DNA of 64,000 bases, taken from NCBI GenBank assembly GCA_036523395.1, contig DATDEH010000046.1:1-64000 (forward strand), read 5' to 3'. Of this stretch, positions 24,704 to 32,696 are shown piece by piece. Under the pieces are notes generated by a model, which was not told the DNA's origin, did no database searches, and saw nothing but the letters and a program-made list of their open reading frames with translations. Each line of letters opens with the position of its first letter. Positions within the stretch are counted from its first letter, which is position 1. The stretch comes from Candidatus Limnocylindria bacterium (GTDB taxonomy: Bacteria > Chloroflexota > Limnocylindria > P2-11E). Both the position numbers and the translations under genes were made by a program.

Positions 24704-25593
24704 GCATCCTCGCCGGCAGCGTGGTCCAAGGGAGGATGACGCCCGCCGGGCGGATCGTCGCAGCGCTCAACCGCACGGTCATCCATGTCGCCCTGGCGCT
24801 CATCGGCCTCATCTGGCTGGTCCCGACGCTCGGGCTACTCGTGACATCCTTCCGGCCGCGCTCGGACATCCAGTCCACAGGATGGTGGGACATCTCCAAC
24901 TTGCACCTCACCGTCGACAACTACCGACAGGTGCTCGAGGCGCAGGGGATGCTCCAGGCGTTCGCGAACACGGTCTTCATCGCGGTCCCCTCGACGCTGC
25001 TCCCGCTGGGCATCTGCGCACTGGCCGCCTATGCCTTCTCGTGGATGCGCTTCCCGTTCCGCGACACGCTCTTTCTCATCGTGGTGGGCCTCCTCATGGT
25101 GCCGGTGCAGGTCGCCTTCATTCCGCTGCTCACGGCCTTCCGGGAGCTGGTCCCTGGCCTCGAGCTCACGCGTGGCTACGGCGCGGTGTGGCTCGCGCAC
25201 ACGGCCTTCGCACTACCCTTCGGGATCTTCCTCCTCCGCAACTTCTTCATCACGCTGCCGCCAGACATGATCGAAGCCGCGCGGATCGACGGTGCGTCAG
25301 ATGTCTGGATCTTCCGAAAGATCGTCGTGCCCGTGTCCGTACCTGCCATCGCCGCGTACGGCATCTTCCAGTTCCTCTGGGTCTGGAACGATCTGCTCAT
25401 GGCGCTCATCTTCGTGCAGGACTCGAGCAAGTTTCCGATGACCCGGGCGATCCAGAACCTGCTCAGCCAGTACGGCACCGAGTGGCATCTGCTCGCGGCG
25501 GGGGCCTTCCTGCTGATGATCGTTCCGCTGATCGTCTTCTTCAGCCTGCAGCGCTACTTCGTCCAGGGTCTGCTCGCCGGCTCGATCAAGTAG
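24700..25593 (+). CDS. CUT1 ABC importer permease (MalG-like)
   Basis: 297 residues with six TM helices and the EAA loop EAARIDGASDVWIFRKIVVPVSVPA. FLWVWNDLLMALIFV is the conserved C-terminal block of MalG-like subunits. Overlaps the upstream permease by 4 bp. The operon ends at a hairpin repeat plus a GC-rich terminator (25601-25657). Confidence 0.95.
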   Translation: MSILAGSVVQGRMTPAGRIVAALNRTVIHVALALIGLIWLVPTLGLLVTSFRPRSDIQSTGWWDISNLHLTVDNYRQVLEAQGMLQAFANTVFIAVPSTLLPLGICALAAYAFSWMRFPFRDTLFLIVVGLLMVPVQVAFIPLLTAFRELVPGLELTRGYGAVWLAHTAFALPFGIFLLRNFFITLPPDMIEAARIDGASDVWIFRKIVVPVSVPAIAAYGIFQFLWVWNDLLMALIFVQDSSKFPMTRAIQNLLSQYGTEWHLLAAGAFLLMIVPLIVFFSLQRYFVQGLLAGSIK

Positions 25594-25600
25594 GGGGCTG

Positions 25601-25633
25601 TTCATCGCAGGGGGAGAACCCCCTGCAGCCCCC
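25601..25633. repeat. Interspersed hairpin repeat, copy A
   Basis: The consensus is TTCATC, then GCAGGGGG-AGAA-CCCCCTGC, then a C-run. The 8-bp stem (25607-25614 with 25619-25626) has an AGAA loop. Other copies are at 30016-30049 and, inverted, 56623-56656. All sit immediately beside gene ends or starts. Confidence 0.8.
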
Positions 25634-25635
25634 AT

Positions 25636-25657
25636 GGCCGCGGCTAGGGCCGCGGCC
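25636..25657. terminator. Hairpin between convergent genes
   Basis: GGCCGCGGC (25636-25644) and GCCGCGGCC (25649-25657) form a perfect 9-bp stem with a TAGG loop. The loop contains most of the stop codon of the leftward ParB-like gene. Serves as a shared end for the importer operon and that gene. Confidence 0.55.
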
Positions 25658-26534
25658 CCCGTATCCTCCGGGTGATCCGCTTCAGCGGAAGCTCGCTGTG
25701 ATGCTCGACGTACTCGTCGACGACGCCCGGCAAGCCGTGGCCCTTCGCGAGACCAGCTTCATGCAGATACCAATGGTGTTCGGTTATCCACAGGTAGAGA
25801 TCCGCCTCGGTGTGGTCGGGAAAATCTCGCAGCGCGTCGGCGCTGCGGATCGCCTCGACGGTCGGGAGATAGACGCGGTCGTACCAGCTCGCGACGGCGT
25901 CCGGATAGGCGACTTCGCTCTTCCGCTCGAGCCCGAGGTACCAGCGATGCGTCTGGATGTGCTCGAGAAGCTTCTCGTATTGACCCGGCAGAGTGAGCTC
26001 GATCCGCGCGCCAGGTCGCAGTCGACTGATGCCTGTCGTCTCGTGAAAGGACACGGCGTCCTCGTCGCGGATCCAGTCGAGGATGTCCTCGACCGACGAG
26101 ACAGGAGCAGGCGAATCGAACTCGATGACCTTCGCATCGACGAATACCTGTCCGGTCTCGCGCGCCACAGAGACGCGCTGGTTGCCATCCTTGACGAAGT
26201 AGGCCTCGCCGACCTTGTACAGCTCCACCGGTGGCAGCACGACCCCGGTGCGAAGTGCGCGATCGACGCTCTCCCAGCGCCCACGCGTCCAAACGTTGCG
26301 CGGCAGGAACGCGCGGTCGAAGTCCCGATAGCGACTGACGCTTCCCACGATCTGGTCGACCCGGACCTCGCGGAACCCGACCTCATGCTGGCCGCGCACG
26401 TGCAGCTGTCTCCGCACCTCGTCGAACGAGAGGAGCGCGTCGTCGGCGCGCGTGAACCACTTCGCGACTCGCCGCCAGAACGCCCTGCGCCGCGCGCGCT
26501 CGAAGTCGGCGCGCGCGGCACTAGCGATCGCCAT
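25644..26534 (-). CDS. ParB/Srx-like domain protein (DUF4032-type)
   Basis: 296 residues. Residues about 55-145 resemble a ParB/sulfiredoxin fold: VRVDQIVGSVSRYRDFDRAFLP, then ELYKVGEAYFVKDGNQRVSVARETG, where GNQR is the catalytic-type motif of ParB-like nucleases. The N-terminus is a basic helix and the C-terminus has TEADLYLWITEHHWYL, which I associate with DUF4032 proteins. No partner parA gene, so plasmid or chromosome partition is unlikely. Its start overlaps the metallophosphoesterase stop by 14 bp. Confidence 0.7.
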   Translation of the reverse strand: MAIASAARADFERARRRAFWRRVAKWFTRADDALLSFDEVRRQLHVRGQHEVGFREVRVDQIVGSVSRYRDFDRAFLPRNVWTRGRWESVDRALRTGVVLPPVELYKVGEAYFVKDGNQRVSVARETGQVFVDAKVIEFDSPAPVSSVEDILDWIRDEDAVSFHETTGISRLRPGARIELTLPGQYEKLLEHIQTHRWYLGLERKSEVAYPDAVASWYDRVYLPTVEAIRSADALRDFPDHTEADLYLWITEHHWYLHEAGLAKGHGLPGVVDEYVEHHSELPLKRITRRIRGPRP

Positions 26535-27150
26535 TGAGCTCGATCTTCTGCGCGCCGTAGGCGTTCACGACGAGGGTGTCGTGGAACTGCGTCCGCGTGA
26601 CCGTTCTCTGGTCGTAAATGTGTGAGTGGCCGTGGAGGTGGTAGCGCGGACGAAAGGCTCGGAGGAACCAGCGGAAGGCGGTGAAGCCCCAGTGCGCGCG
26701 GTCGGGTAGATCATGGATCCCGCGTGGCGGCGAGTGCGTCACGAGCACGTCAAGGTACCGGCCATGCGCGACCCGATTCGCGAGGAGTGCGGGGACCAAC
26801 CGCAGCGTTGCGAGCCACATCTCGCCCTCGGTCAGCTGATACGGCCCGTCGTTGTAGCGGCGCGACCCGCCGAGCCCGGCGACCAGGAGACCGTCCACCG
26901 CGACGACGCGGCCGTGGAGGTTGATGCCCTTCCACCAGAGGCCGATGGTCGGATCCTCGAGGGCCTCGGGCGGTGTGTCGTGGTTCCCGTGAACGGCGAA
27001 GAGCGGCACGCCGAGCTCGGTCGCGACGTAATCGAGATAGTCGTAGGGCAGATCGCCGCAGCCCAAGATCAGATCGACCGGCCCGACGGACGACCCGAGC
27101 GACGCGTACGCGCGCTCGTCGACGACGTCGCTCAGCGCCAGGATGCGCAT
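26521..27150 (-). CDS. Calcineurin-like metallophosphoesterase
   Basis: 209 residues from ATG 27150. Metal motifs in order: ILALSDVVDE (the usual DxH is replaced by SDVVDE), GCGDLPYDYLDY (GD-x-x), VHGNHDTP (GNHD), VTHSPP and HGHSHIY (GHxH). The first metal motif therefore lacks its histidine, which occurs in some family branches. Substrate unknown. Probably co-transcribed with the downstream ParB-like gene. Confidence 0.87.
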   Translation of the reverse strand: MRILALSDVVDERAYASLGSSVGPVDLILGCGDLPYDYLDYVATELGVPLFAVHGNHDTPPEALEDPTIGLWWKGINLHGRVVAVDGLLVAGLGGSRRYNDGPYQLTEGEMWLATLRLVPALLANRVAHGRYLDVLVTHSPPRGIHDLPDRAHWGFTAFRWFLRAFRPRYHLHGHSHIYDQRTVTRTQFHDTLVVNAYGAQKIELNGDR

Positions 27151-27198
27151 TCGGCCAGTTTGGCACCGACATCGGATCGCGTCGGGCGGCACGGCGAG

Positions 27199-27397
27199 AG
27201 GCTCGAACTGCACACGTTCAAGCTGCAGGGCGGGACGATCATCGGCAGTGGCACCGCCGGACAGCTCGAGGGCACGTTCGCGATCCTGGGCGGCACCGGC
27301 AGCTACGAGCGCGCGCGGCACGTACGTCGCGCGCCAGCGCCACCAGGACTTCGGAGGTGATGGGTCGGCTGAGTTCGTGCTGAAGTTGACGCGGTAG
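27199..27397 (+). pseudogene. Truncated, frameshifted allene-oxide-cyclase-like barrel gene
   Basis: One frame reads ELHTFKLQGGTIIGSGTAGQ followed by LEGTFAILGGTGSYERA. The continuation RGTYVARQRHQDFGGDGSAEFVLKLT lies in another frame and ends with a stop at 27395-27397. Joined, the two give the C-terminal two-thirds of a dirigent/allene-oxide-cyclase-like beta-barrel. The signal peptide and N-terminal strands are missing, as the frame is cut by the divergent phosphoesterase gene. Confidence 0.65.
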
Positions 27398-27415
27398 TCG
27401 CCTACCGAGCGGATC

Positions 27416-27856
27416 TCATCCGCGCCGGCGCATCACGCCCATGAATTTCGGCTGCTCGTTCTCCGAGATGACCTGAACGATCTTGAGCTCGTCGTTGAAT
27501 CGCGCCAGCGTGTAGGTCGCCTCGAACTGGTAGAGCGCCTCGTCTCCCTCGCCGTGGAGATCCCACGTGAGCTGTGCCTGCGCGATCTGCGGCGAGAGGG
27601 TGACGATGCGTAGATCGATCATCGCCGCGCGGCGAACCCCCATCGCCCGGTACATCTGGAGGATCCGCTCGATCACGGCTGACCACGCCTCGCGCGACGG
27701 GACCGGCACGAGCGCGACGCCACCGTCGTGCGTCACGACATGTGCGGGATAGGCGTAGCGATCGGCGACGGAGTCCTTGTCCTGGCGCTGGAAATCGGCG
27801 GCATATGCCTCGAGGAACGCCTTCGCCTGATCGGTGCTGATGCCAGCCGCGGACAC
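27416..27856 (-). CDS. NTF2/SnoaL-like protein
   Basis: 146 residues. Helix ISTDQAKAFLEAYAADFQRQDKDSVADRYAYPAHVV followed by alternating strands ending FNDELKIVQVISENEQPKF match the NTF2-like alpha+beta cone used by SnoaL and DUF4440 proteins. No catalytic residues can be assigned. It is divergent from the ECF sigma gene. Confidence 0.7.
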   Translation of the reverse strand: MSAAGISTDQAKAFLEAYAADFQRQDKDSVADRYAYPAHVVTHDGGVALVPVPSREAWSAVIERILQMYRAMGVRRAAMIDLRIVTLSPQIAQAQLTWDLHGEGDEALYQFEATYTLARFNDELKIVQVISENEQPKFMGVMRRRG

Positions 27857-27913
27857 CGGCCGAGCCTATCGGGAATGCTTCGGACCCGCGCGGGCGTTCG
27901 GTAGAGTGGGCAG

Positions 27914-28489
27914 GTGGCCAGCGACGAGTTCGAAGCCGAGGCGCTCCGTCACCTGGACGCGCTCTACCGGACCGCGCTGCGTATGACGCGGTCGGAGGCC
28001 GATGCGGAGGACCTCGTGCAGGAGACCTATATCCGAGCCTTCCGGTTCCGAGACCAGTTCACGCTTGGCACGAACATGAAGGCCTGGCTGTTCCGCATCC
28101 TTACGAACACGTTCATCAACACCTATCGCCGCAAGACAACGCAGCCAGAGGTGACGGACCTCGAAGGCATCGACGAGTTCTCGCTCTACCGGCGGATGGC
28201 CGACGACCGTGCGGCCTCAACCTCGCCTGATCCGGAGGCGGAGCTCCTCAACAGCGTTGTCGATACCGAAGTGACCGACGCGCTCGAGGAGCTGCCCGAG
28301 AAATTCCGGACGACCGTCCTCCTCGACGTCGAGGGCTTCTCCTATAAGGAGATCGCCGAGATGCTCGGGATCCCGATCGGGACCGTCATGTCGCGGCTCC
28401 ACCGGGGGCGTAAGTTCCTCCAGAAGCGGCTCTATGACCTGGCGCGTGAGCGCGGCATCGCGGCCGTGCGCACGCCGCAGAAGAGTTAG
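27914..28489 (+). CDS. ECF sigma factor, SigR/SigH-like
   Basis: 191 residues with GTG start. Sigma2: [32 protein letters not shown] and [20 protein letters not shown]. Sigma4: [44 protein letters not shown]. The sequence and the adjacent zinc anti-sigma gene place it with the ECF group of SigR/SigH-like thiol-stress factors. The stop is 9 bp before the anti-sigma start. Confidence 0.95.
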   Translation: MASDEFEAEALRHLDALYRTALRMTRSEADAEDLVQETYIRAFRFRDQFTLGTNMKAWLFRILTNTFINTYRRKTTQPEVTDLEGIDEFSLYRRMADDRAASTSPDPEAELLNSVVDTEVTDALEELPEKFRTTVLLDVEGFSYKEIAEMLGIPIGTVMSRLHRGRKFLQKRLYDLARERGIAAVRTPQKS

Positions 28490-28498
28490 GAGGACGGG

Positions 28499-28738
28499 GT
28501 GGACTGCAACGACTGCGTGGAGCGGCTCTACGCCTTCCTCGACCTCGAGCTCGACGAGAAGGAGCTCGCCTCGGTCCGCGCGCACGTCTCCGGGTGCGAC
28601 GACTGCGGCGATGAGTTGGGCCTCGAGGCCCGCTTCCTCGACCGTCTTCGCGACTGCTGCACCTCTGAGATCGCTCCGGCGCTGCTCCGCGAGCGCGTCA
28701 TCCAGAAGCTCCGAGGCACAAGTCCTCCGACCACCTAG
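28499..28738 (+). CDS. Zinc-binding anti-sigma factor (RsrA-like)
   Basis: 79 residues, GTG start with GGAGG upstream. ZAS domain with HVSGCDDCGDE (H-x3-C-x2-C) preceded by C3 and C6, plus a CC pair at 53-54. RsrA-like factors release their sigma when zinc thiols are oxidised. Shares an operon with the ECF sigma gene. Confidence 0.9.
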   Translation: MDCNDCVERLYAFLDLELDEKELASVRAHVSGCDDCGDELGLEARFLDRLRDCCTSEIAPALLRERVIQKLRGTSPPTT

Positions 28739-28772
28739 CGAGGACGATGCGCGACCTGAGACCACTCATGTG

Positions 28773-28805
28773 TTGACATTTGCGACGTGAATGTGTCTAT
28801 ATAAC
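28773..28805 (+). promoter_or_regulatory. Strong vegetative promoter of the lysine-rich microprotein
   Basis: Perfect TTGACA at 28773-28778, then TCTATATAAC; a -10 can be placed as TCTATA (17-bp spacer) or TATATA (19-bp spacer). This AT-rich island stands out in GC-rich surroundings and is the best -35/-10 pair I noticed in the window. Confidence 0.7.
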
Positions 28806-28839
28806 GAACAATGCGTGGCCAAGAGGAGGTGATTCACTA

Positions 28840-28893
28840 ATGCCAGCAAAGAAGAAGGCTGCAAAGAAGTCCAAGAAAGCGAAGAAGAAGTAA
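28840..28893 (+). CDS. 17-residue lysine-rich microprotein
   Basis: ATG 28840 to TAA 28893 encodes MPAKKKAAKKSKKAKKK: 10 Lys, 4 Ala, one Pro and one Ser. The site AGGAGGTGAT (28824-28833) is a perfect match to the 16S anti-Shine-Dalgarno sequence, 6 bp before the ATG. A strong promoter lies upstream and a textbook terminator downstream, so it is a monocistronic unit built for high expression. The composition resembles histone H1-like tails; nucleic-acid or ribosome binding is an inference. Most gene finders miss it because of its size. Confidence 0.8.
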   Translation: MPAKKKAAKKSKKAKKK

Positions 28894-28956
28894 GTTTTGA
28901 GAGCGACGAGCGATCGTCGCACTTGTTAATTCCGATCTGGCACCTTTCGCGAACCC

Positions 28957-28993
28957 ACCGATCCGCGTAGGCCTCGCGGATCGGTTTCTTTTT
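28957..28993 (+). terminator. Intrinsic terminator of the microprotein gene
   Basis: ACCGATCCGCG (28957-28967) pairs perfectly with CGCGGATCGGT (28975-28985) around a 7-nt loop, followed by TTCTTTTT (28986-28993). The clearest rho-independent terminator in the window. Confidence 0.9.
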
Positions 28994-29017
28994 AGGACAC
29001 ACACGTCCTACATTCGC

Positions 29018-29404
29018 GTGATCGACTCCAAGCGCCGGGTGCCCCGCCCCCGTTGGCCCGCGATCCTCGCGGGTGTCGCGCTTGCGGTCGCGATCGCACT
29101 CCTGACCGCCGCCCTGCTGCCCCCGATCCCGGCAGCGGTCGCGTCCTTTTTCGGTCTCTTCATTTCCGGCTTTTTGGCCGGAATACTGGCCCCCGAAGCC
29201 CGCGTATATCACGGTGCGCTGGTCGGCGCGGGCTTTGTCGTCTGCGAAGCGTTCGGCATCGTGCCGGGCAGCGGCTACTCGGGGGACGCCCTGTCTGACA
29301 CGGTGGCCGTCATCGCTTCCGACGCGCTACTGATAGCGGCAGCCGCGTTCGGGGCTTGGTGCTCGCGGCTTTGGTCTTCTTCGGATAGGGGCAGAGCTCG
29401 ATGA
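29018..29404 (+). CDS. Small membrane protein with glycine-rich TM hairpin
   Basis: 128 residues, GTG start. Four hydrophobic segments: AILAGVALAVAIALLTAALL, AAVASFFGLFISGFLAGILA, ALVGAGFVVCEAFGIV and VIASDALLIAAAAFGAWC, with GFLAGILAPEARVYHGALVGAG as a polar hairpin seen in several small membrane families. No clear ribosome site. Its last 95 bp overlap the 3' end of the convergent endonuclease III gene, so one of the two ends may be regulated by antisense transcription. Confidence 0.65.
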   Translation: MIDSKRRVPRPRWPAILAGVALAVAIALLTAALLPPIPAAVASFFGLFISGFLAGILAPEARVYHGALVGAGFVVCEAFGIVPGSGYSGDALSDTVAVIASDALLIAAAAFGAWCSRLWSSSDRGRAR

Positions 29405-30020
29405 TCGGACAGATCGGACACTTCGGTGTCGGCGTGCAGATGCGACGACCGTGCAGCACGAAGTTCCACGTCGCCTTCACCCAGTCCTTCTTCGGATAGA
29501 GCGAGCGCAGCTCCTGCTCGATACCATCGGCGCCCTTCCGGGTGAAGCCGAGGCGGGTGGCGACTCGCTCGACGTGGCGGTCCACGGCGACCGCCGGCAC
29601 CCCGAAGGCGTTCCCGAGGACGATCGATGCGGTCTTGCGACCGACGCCGCGGAGGCTCACCAGCGAGTCCATGTCGCCCGGGACCTCGCCGCCGAACTCG
29701 GCGAGGATCTGCTCGGAGACGCCGCGGACCGCCCGCGTCTTCATCCGGAAGAAGCCCGTGGCGTGGAGGTCGCGCTCGAGCTCCTCGACCGGGACCTTCA
29801 GGTAGTCGGCGGGGCCGCGGTACTTCACGAAGAGCGCGCGCGTCACCTGGTTGATGTGCGCGTCCTGCGCCTGCGCGGCGAGGATCGTCGCAACGAGGAG
29901 CTCGAACGGACTGGTGAACAGGAGCGTCGGTCCCCAGTCGGGATTGGCTTTGGCCAGCCGCGTCAGGACCGCCCGCGCCCGGCGGCGACGCCCGACGGGA
30001 TCTTCGCGACCACGGTTCAT
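29310..30020 (-). CDS. nth: Endonuclease III (Nth), copy 2
   Basis: 236 residues from ATG 30020. LLVATILAAQAQDAHINQVT, then LRGVGRKTASIVLGNAFGVPAVAVDRHVERVATRLGF with catalytic Lys (GRKTA) and Asp (VDRHV), and the [4Fe-4S] loop C-x6-C-x2-C-x5-C (CTPTPKCPICPIIELC). The chosen ATG lies within hairpin repeat copy B, so the repeat supplies the 5' end of the gene. This is closer to canonical Nth than the copy at 20340. Confidence 0.94.
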   Translation of the reverse strand: MNRGREDPVGRRRRARAVLTRLAKANPDWGPTLLFTSPFELLVATILAAQAQDAHINQVTRALFVKYRGPADYLKVPVEELERDLHATGFFRMKTRAVRGVSEQILAEFGGEVPGDMDSLVSLRGVGRKTASIVLGNAFGVPAVAVDRHVERVATRLGFTRKGADGIEQELRSLYPKKDWVKATWNFVLHGRRICTPTPKCPICPIIELCPYPKKTKAASTKPRTRLPLSVARRKR

Positions 30021-30049
30021 CGCAGGGGGAGAACCCCCTGCAACCCCCC
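30016..30049. repeat. Interspersed hairpin repeat, copy B
   Basis: The same 8-bp stem (30022-30029 with 30034-30041) and AGAA loop as copy A, followed by a C-run. Read on the minus strand it ends with the ATG of the nth gene. It also abuts the 3' end of the beta-propeller gene (30049). Confidence 0.8.
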
Positions 30050-31230
30050 TACGCGCGCGGGGCACAGCGGCACCAGTCGGGTCGCCAACCGCCGGGCGTC
30101 ACGCGGCCGATCGGACCGGCCCTGTCGGGACGGAAGTACAGCCATTCATCACCGTCGTCGACCTGGACGAGGAGCACCGCTCCGTCCGGCGACCAGGTGT
30201 AGTCGAGGAAATGCTTCGTCGAGTCGTAGAGCTCGCGGCGCTGCCCGGTGCCGGGATCGATCACGGCGAGCCAGTGGTGATGTGGCTGCGCGTTGATGAT
30301 CGAGTACACGAGCAGCGGCGCGGTCGGCGACCAGCGCAGGTCGGCGACGTGATGGATCGCGCCTGTCTTCCCGATCACCCAGAGCTTCGGCGGCGCGCCC
30401 ACGACCGGCTCCTGCGTGTAGACGATCTGCTCCGCCTCGAGGATCGGACCCCTCTCGATCGCGGCGTACGCCATGAGCTTCCCATCCGCCGAGAACTGCG
30501 GGCCGCCGATGAGCCCCATCCCCTTCGGCGCGATGTTCGTCGAGTAGCGCGTGAGCTCGTTGAGCGTCACGAGCATCTGCGTCGGGAACTCCTTTGGCCT
30601 GCCTGACGCGAGGCCGCGGAGGTCGGCCAGCGCGATCGCGCCGGTGACGTGCGCGTATCCAAGGTGCGTGCCGTCCGGCGTGAACGCCGGATGCGTCCCC
30701 GGTCCCACGACCATGTCGGTCGACGTGGTCACGTCATAGAGGTGAACGTCACCCACCGCACCCGCGAGCGATCCGCCCGCCGCCGCCGTGCCGCCCGAGA
30801 TCACCTCGCCGTACGTGAGGTACCGGCCGTCGGGCGACCACGCGTAGCCGTCGAGGAAGGTGTCGGGCCTCGTGAGCCGCAGCGGTGCGAGGCCCGTGCG
30901 GATCAGGAAGAGCGAGCTTCCACCCTCGCCGGGCACCGCGCGCTCCGCGGCGATGAGCGTGCCGTCCGGCGAGAGTCGACCGCCCAGGTAGCCGCCGCCC
31001 GCGGTGCCGTCGGTCGTGACGGCGACCCGGCCGCTCCCGTCGGGGACGGCGGTCCAGAGGTCCAGCCCACCCTTGCTAAAGAGGACTTTCCCGGCAGGAA
31101 GGCCCTCGGGAGCCCGATCCGGAGGAGTCGTGGAGACCGGCGTCGCTCGCGAGGTCGGCGGTGCCGGCGCGGCGCATGCCGTTCCGATGAACAGGAGCGC
31201 GATGAGCGCGGTAGCGCGGCGGAGCGGCAT
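30049..31230 (-). CDS. Beta-propeller (TolB/WD40-like) lipoprotein
   Basis: 393 residues. Signal peptide with IGTAC lipobox, then repeated blades: GGRLSPDGTLIAAER, YAWSPDGRYLTYGEV, PAFTPDGTHLGYAHV, PQFSADGKLMAYAAI, LRWSPTAPLLVYSI and YTWSPDGAVLLVQV. The S-PDG pattern marks a PD40/TolB-like propeller of about six to seven blades on the outer face of the membrane. The final CRC motif is unusual. Function unknown. Confidence 0.85.
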   Translation of the reverse strand: MPLRRATALIALLFIGTACAAPAPPTSRATPVSTTPPDRAPEGLPAGKVLFSKGGLDLWTAVPDGSGRVAVTTDGTAGGGYLGGRLSPDGTLIAAERAVPGEGGSSLFLIRTGLAPLRLTRPDTFLDGYAWSPDGRYLTYGEVISGGTAAAGGSLAGAVGDVHLYDVTTSTDMVVGPGTHPAFTPDGTHLGYAHVTGAIALADLRGLASGRPKEFPTQMLVTLNELTRYSTNIAPKGMGLIGGPQFSADGKLMAYAAIERGPILEAEQIVYTQEPVVGAPPKLWVIGKTGAIHHVADLRWSPTAPLLVYSIINAQPHHHWLAVIDPGTGQRRELYDSTKHFLDYTWSPDGAVLLVQVDDGDEWLYFRPDRAGPIGRVTPGGWRPDWCRCAPRA

Positions 31231-31378
31231 CCACCGAGCCTAGCAAGGGTGGTCTTTTGTCTTCGTTGACGCACGGCGCGGTCGCCCGCAGACTTGCCCG
31301 ATTACGCGGCTGTCGGCGCAGGGAGGCGGCCCGCCAGGGTCGAGGCCATATCCGATTAGACCGCTAGGGAGGGTTCGC

Positions 31379-32611
31379 ATGCAGAGACGATGGATATCCG
31401 CCGCCGCGGCCATCACCGCTCTCGCGCTCGTCATGGGCGCGTGTGGCGGTGCTGGAACGGGCGGCACCACAGGTGCGTCGACGGCCAAGACGGTCAAGAT
31501 CATCTCGAGCTTGCCCATGACCGGGGCGTCGCGCACGCAGACGGTCGAGATCGTGAACTCGATCAAGATGGCGATCGACGAGACCAAGATCACGAACGTG
31601 ACGGTCCTGTACGACGCGCTTGACGACGCCACGGCGGCGAAGGGTTCATGGGACGCGGCGCAGGAGGCGGAGAACGCCCGCAAGGCCATCAACGACAAGC
31701 AGGTCGTGGCCTACATCGGGACATACAACTCTGGCGCAGCGAAGGTCTCGATCCCGCTGCTCAACCAGGCCGGCATGGTCATGGTCTCGCCGGCCAACAC
31801 GTACCCGGGTCTGACGAAGGGTCCTGAGAAGGGCGCCGAGGCGGACGAGCCGGGCAAGTACTACCCGAACGGCAAGCGCAACTACGCGCGCGTCGTTCCC
31901 GCCGACGACATCCAGGGCGCCGTGGGCGCGACCTGGGCACAGGAGCTCGGCTCGAAGAAGGTCTACATCGTCCACGACACCGAGCTGTACGGAAAGGGCA
32001 TCGCCGATGTCTTCCGCGCGAAGGCGAAGGCGCTCGGCCTGACCGAAGCCGGCTACGAGGGCGCGCAGAAGGCGGACAACTACCGCGCGCTCGCGAACAA
32101 GATCAAGGACTCCGGTGCCGATCTCGTCTACTACGGCGGCATCGTGGACAACAACCCCGCGGTCCTGTTGAAGGACCTGCGCGCGGTCGCTCCGACCGTC
32201 AAGTTCATGGGACCGGACGGCATCAACTGCTCGGAGTTCCTGAAGCAAGCCGGCCCAGCCGCGACCGAGACGTACTCGACCTTCGGTGGCGTTCCGCCGG
32301 AGAAGTACACCGGCAAGGCGGCCGAGTGGCTCAAGAACTACAACGCCAAGTTCAACAACAACAACCCGAACCCGTACGCGATCTACGGCTACGAGGCAGC
32401 GAAGGTCGTCCTCGCAGCGATCGCCAAGTCGGGCGACAAGGCCGACGACCGGGCGACCGTCCAGACCAACGTCATGGGGACGAAGGACTACGACGGAGTG
32501 CTCGGTAAGTGGTCATTCGACGCGGGCGGCGACACCACCCTGACCCAGTTCTCAGGCTCCACCGCCAAGAGCGGCGCCTGGGCATTCGTCAAGGAGCTCG
32601 CAGCCAAGTAG
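31379..32611 (+). CDS. livK: Branched-chain amino-acid type ABC transporter binding lipoprotein
   Basis: 410 residues. Lipobox LVMGAC. Periplasmic-binding fold of the Leu/Ile/Val-binding type: IKMAIDETKITNVTVLYDALDDATA, then VVAYIGTYNSGAAKVSIPLLNQAGMVMVSPANTYPGLTK. First gene of a five-gene liv operon, GGGAGG ribosome site. The real ligand may be another amino acid or a urea-like compound. Confidence 0.93.
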   Translation: MQRRWISAAAAITALALVMGACGGAGTGGTTGASTAKTVKIISSLPMTGASRTQTVEIVNSIKMAIDETKITNVTVLYDALDDATAAKGSWDAAQEAENARKAINDKQVVAYIGTYNSGAAKVSIPLLNQAGMVMVSPANTYPGLTKGPEKGAEADEPGKYYPNGKRNYARVVPADDIQGAVGATWAQELGSKKVYIVHDTELYGKGIADVFRAKAKALGLTEAGYEGAQKADNYRALANKIKDSGADLVYYGGIVDNNPAVLLKDLRAVAPTVKFMGPDGINCSEFLKQAGPAATETYSTFGGVPPEKYTGKAAEWLKNYNAKFNNNNPNPYAIYGYEAAKVVLAAIAKSGDKADDRATVQTNVMGTKDYDGVLGKWSFDAGGDTTLTQFSGSTAKSGAWAFVKELAAK

Positions 32612-32636
32612 CCCAGCACCAGCCGTAGTGCAGAAT

Positions 32637-32677
32637 CGGGGCGGGAAGCCGGAGGGATCCGGCTCCCGCCCCGTTTT
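32637..32677 (+). terminator. Attenuator hairpin between livK and livH
   Basis: A 15-bp stem with a single bulge (32637-32652 with 32659-32673), AGGGAT loop and a following TTTT. Partial termination here would give more livK than livHMGF mRNA, as is common for binding-protein operons. Confidence 0.7.
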
Positions 32678-32696
32678 CGTGTGAGGGAGGGAACGG

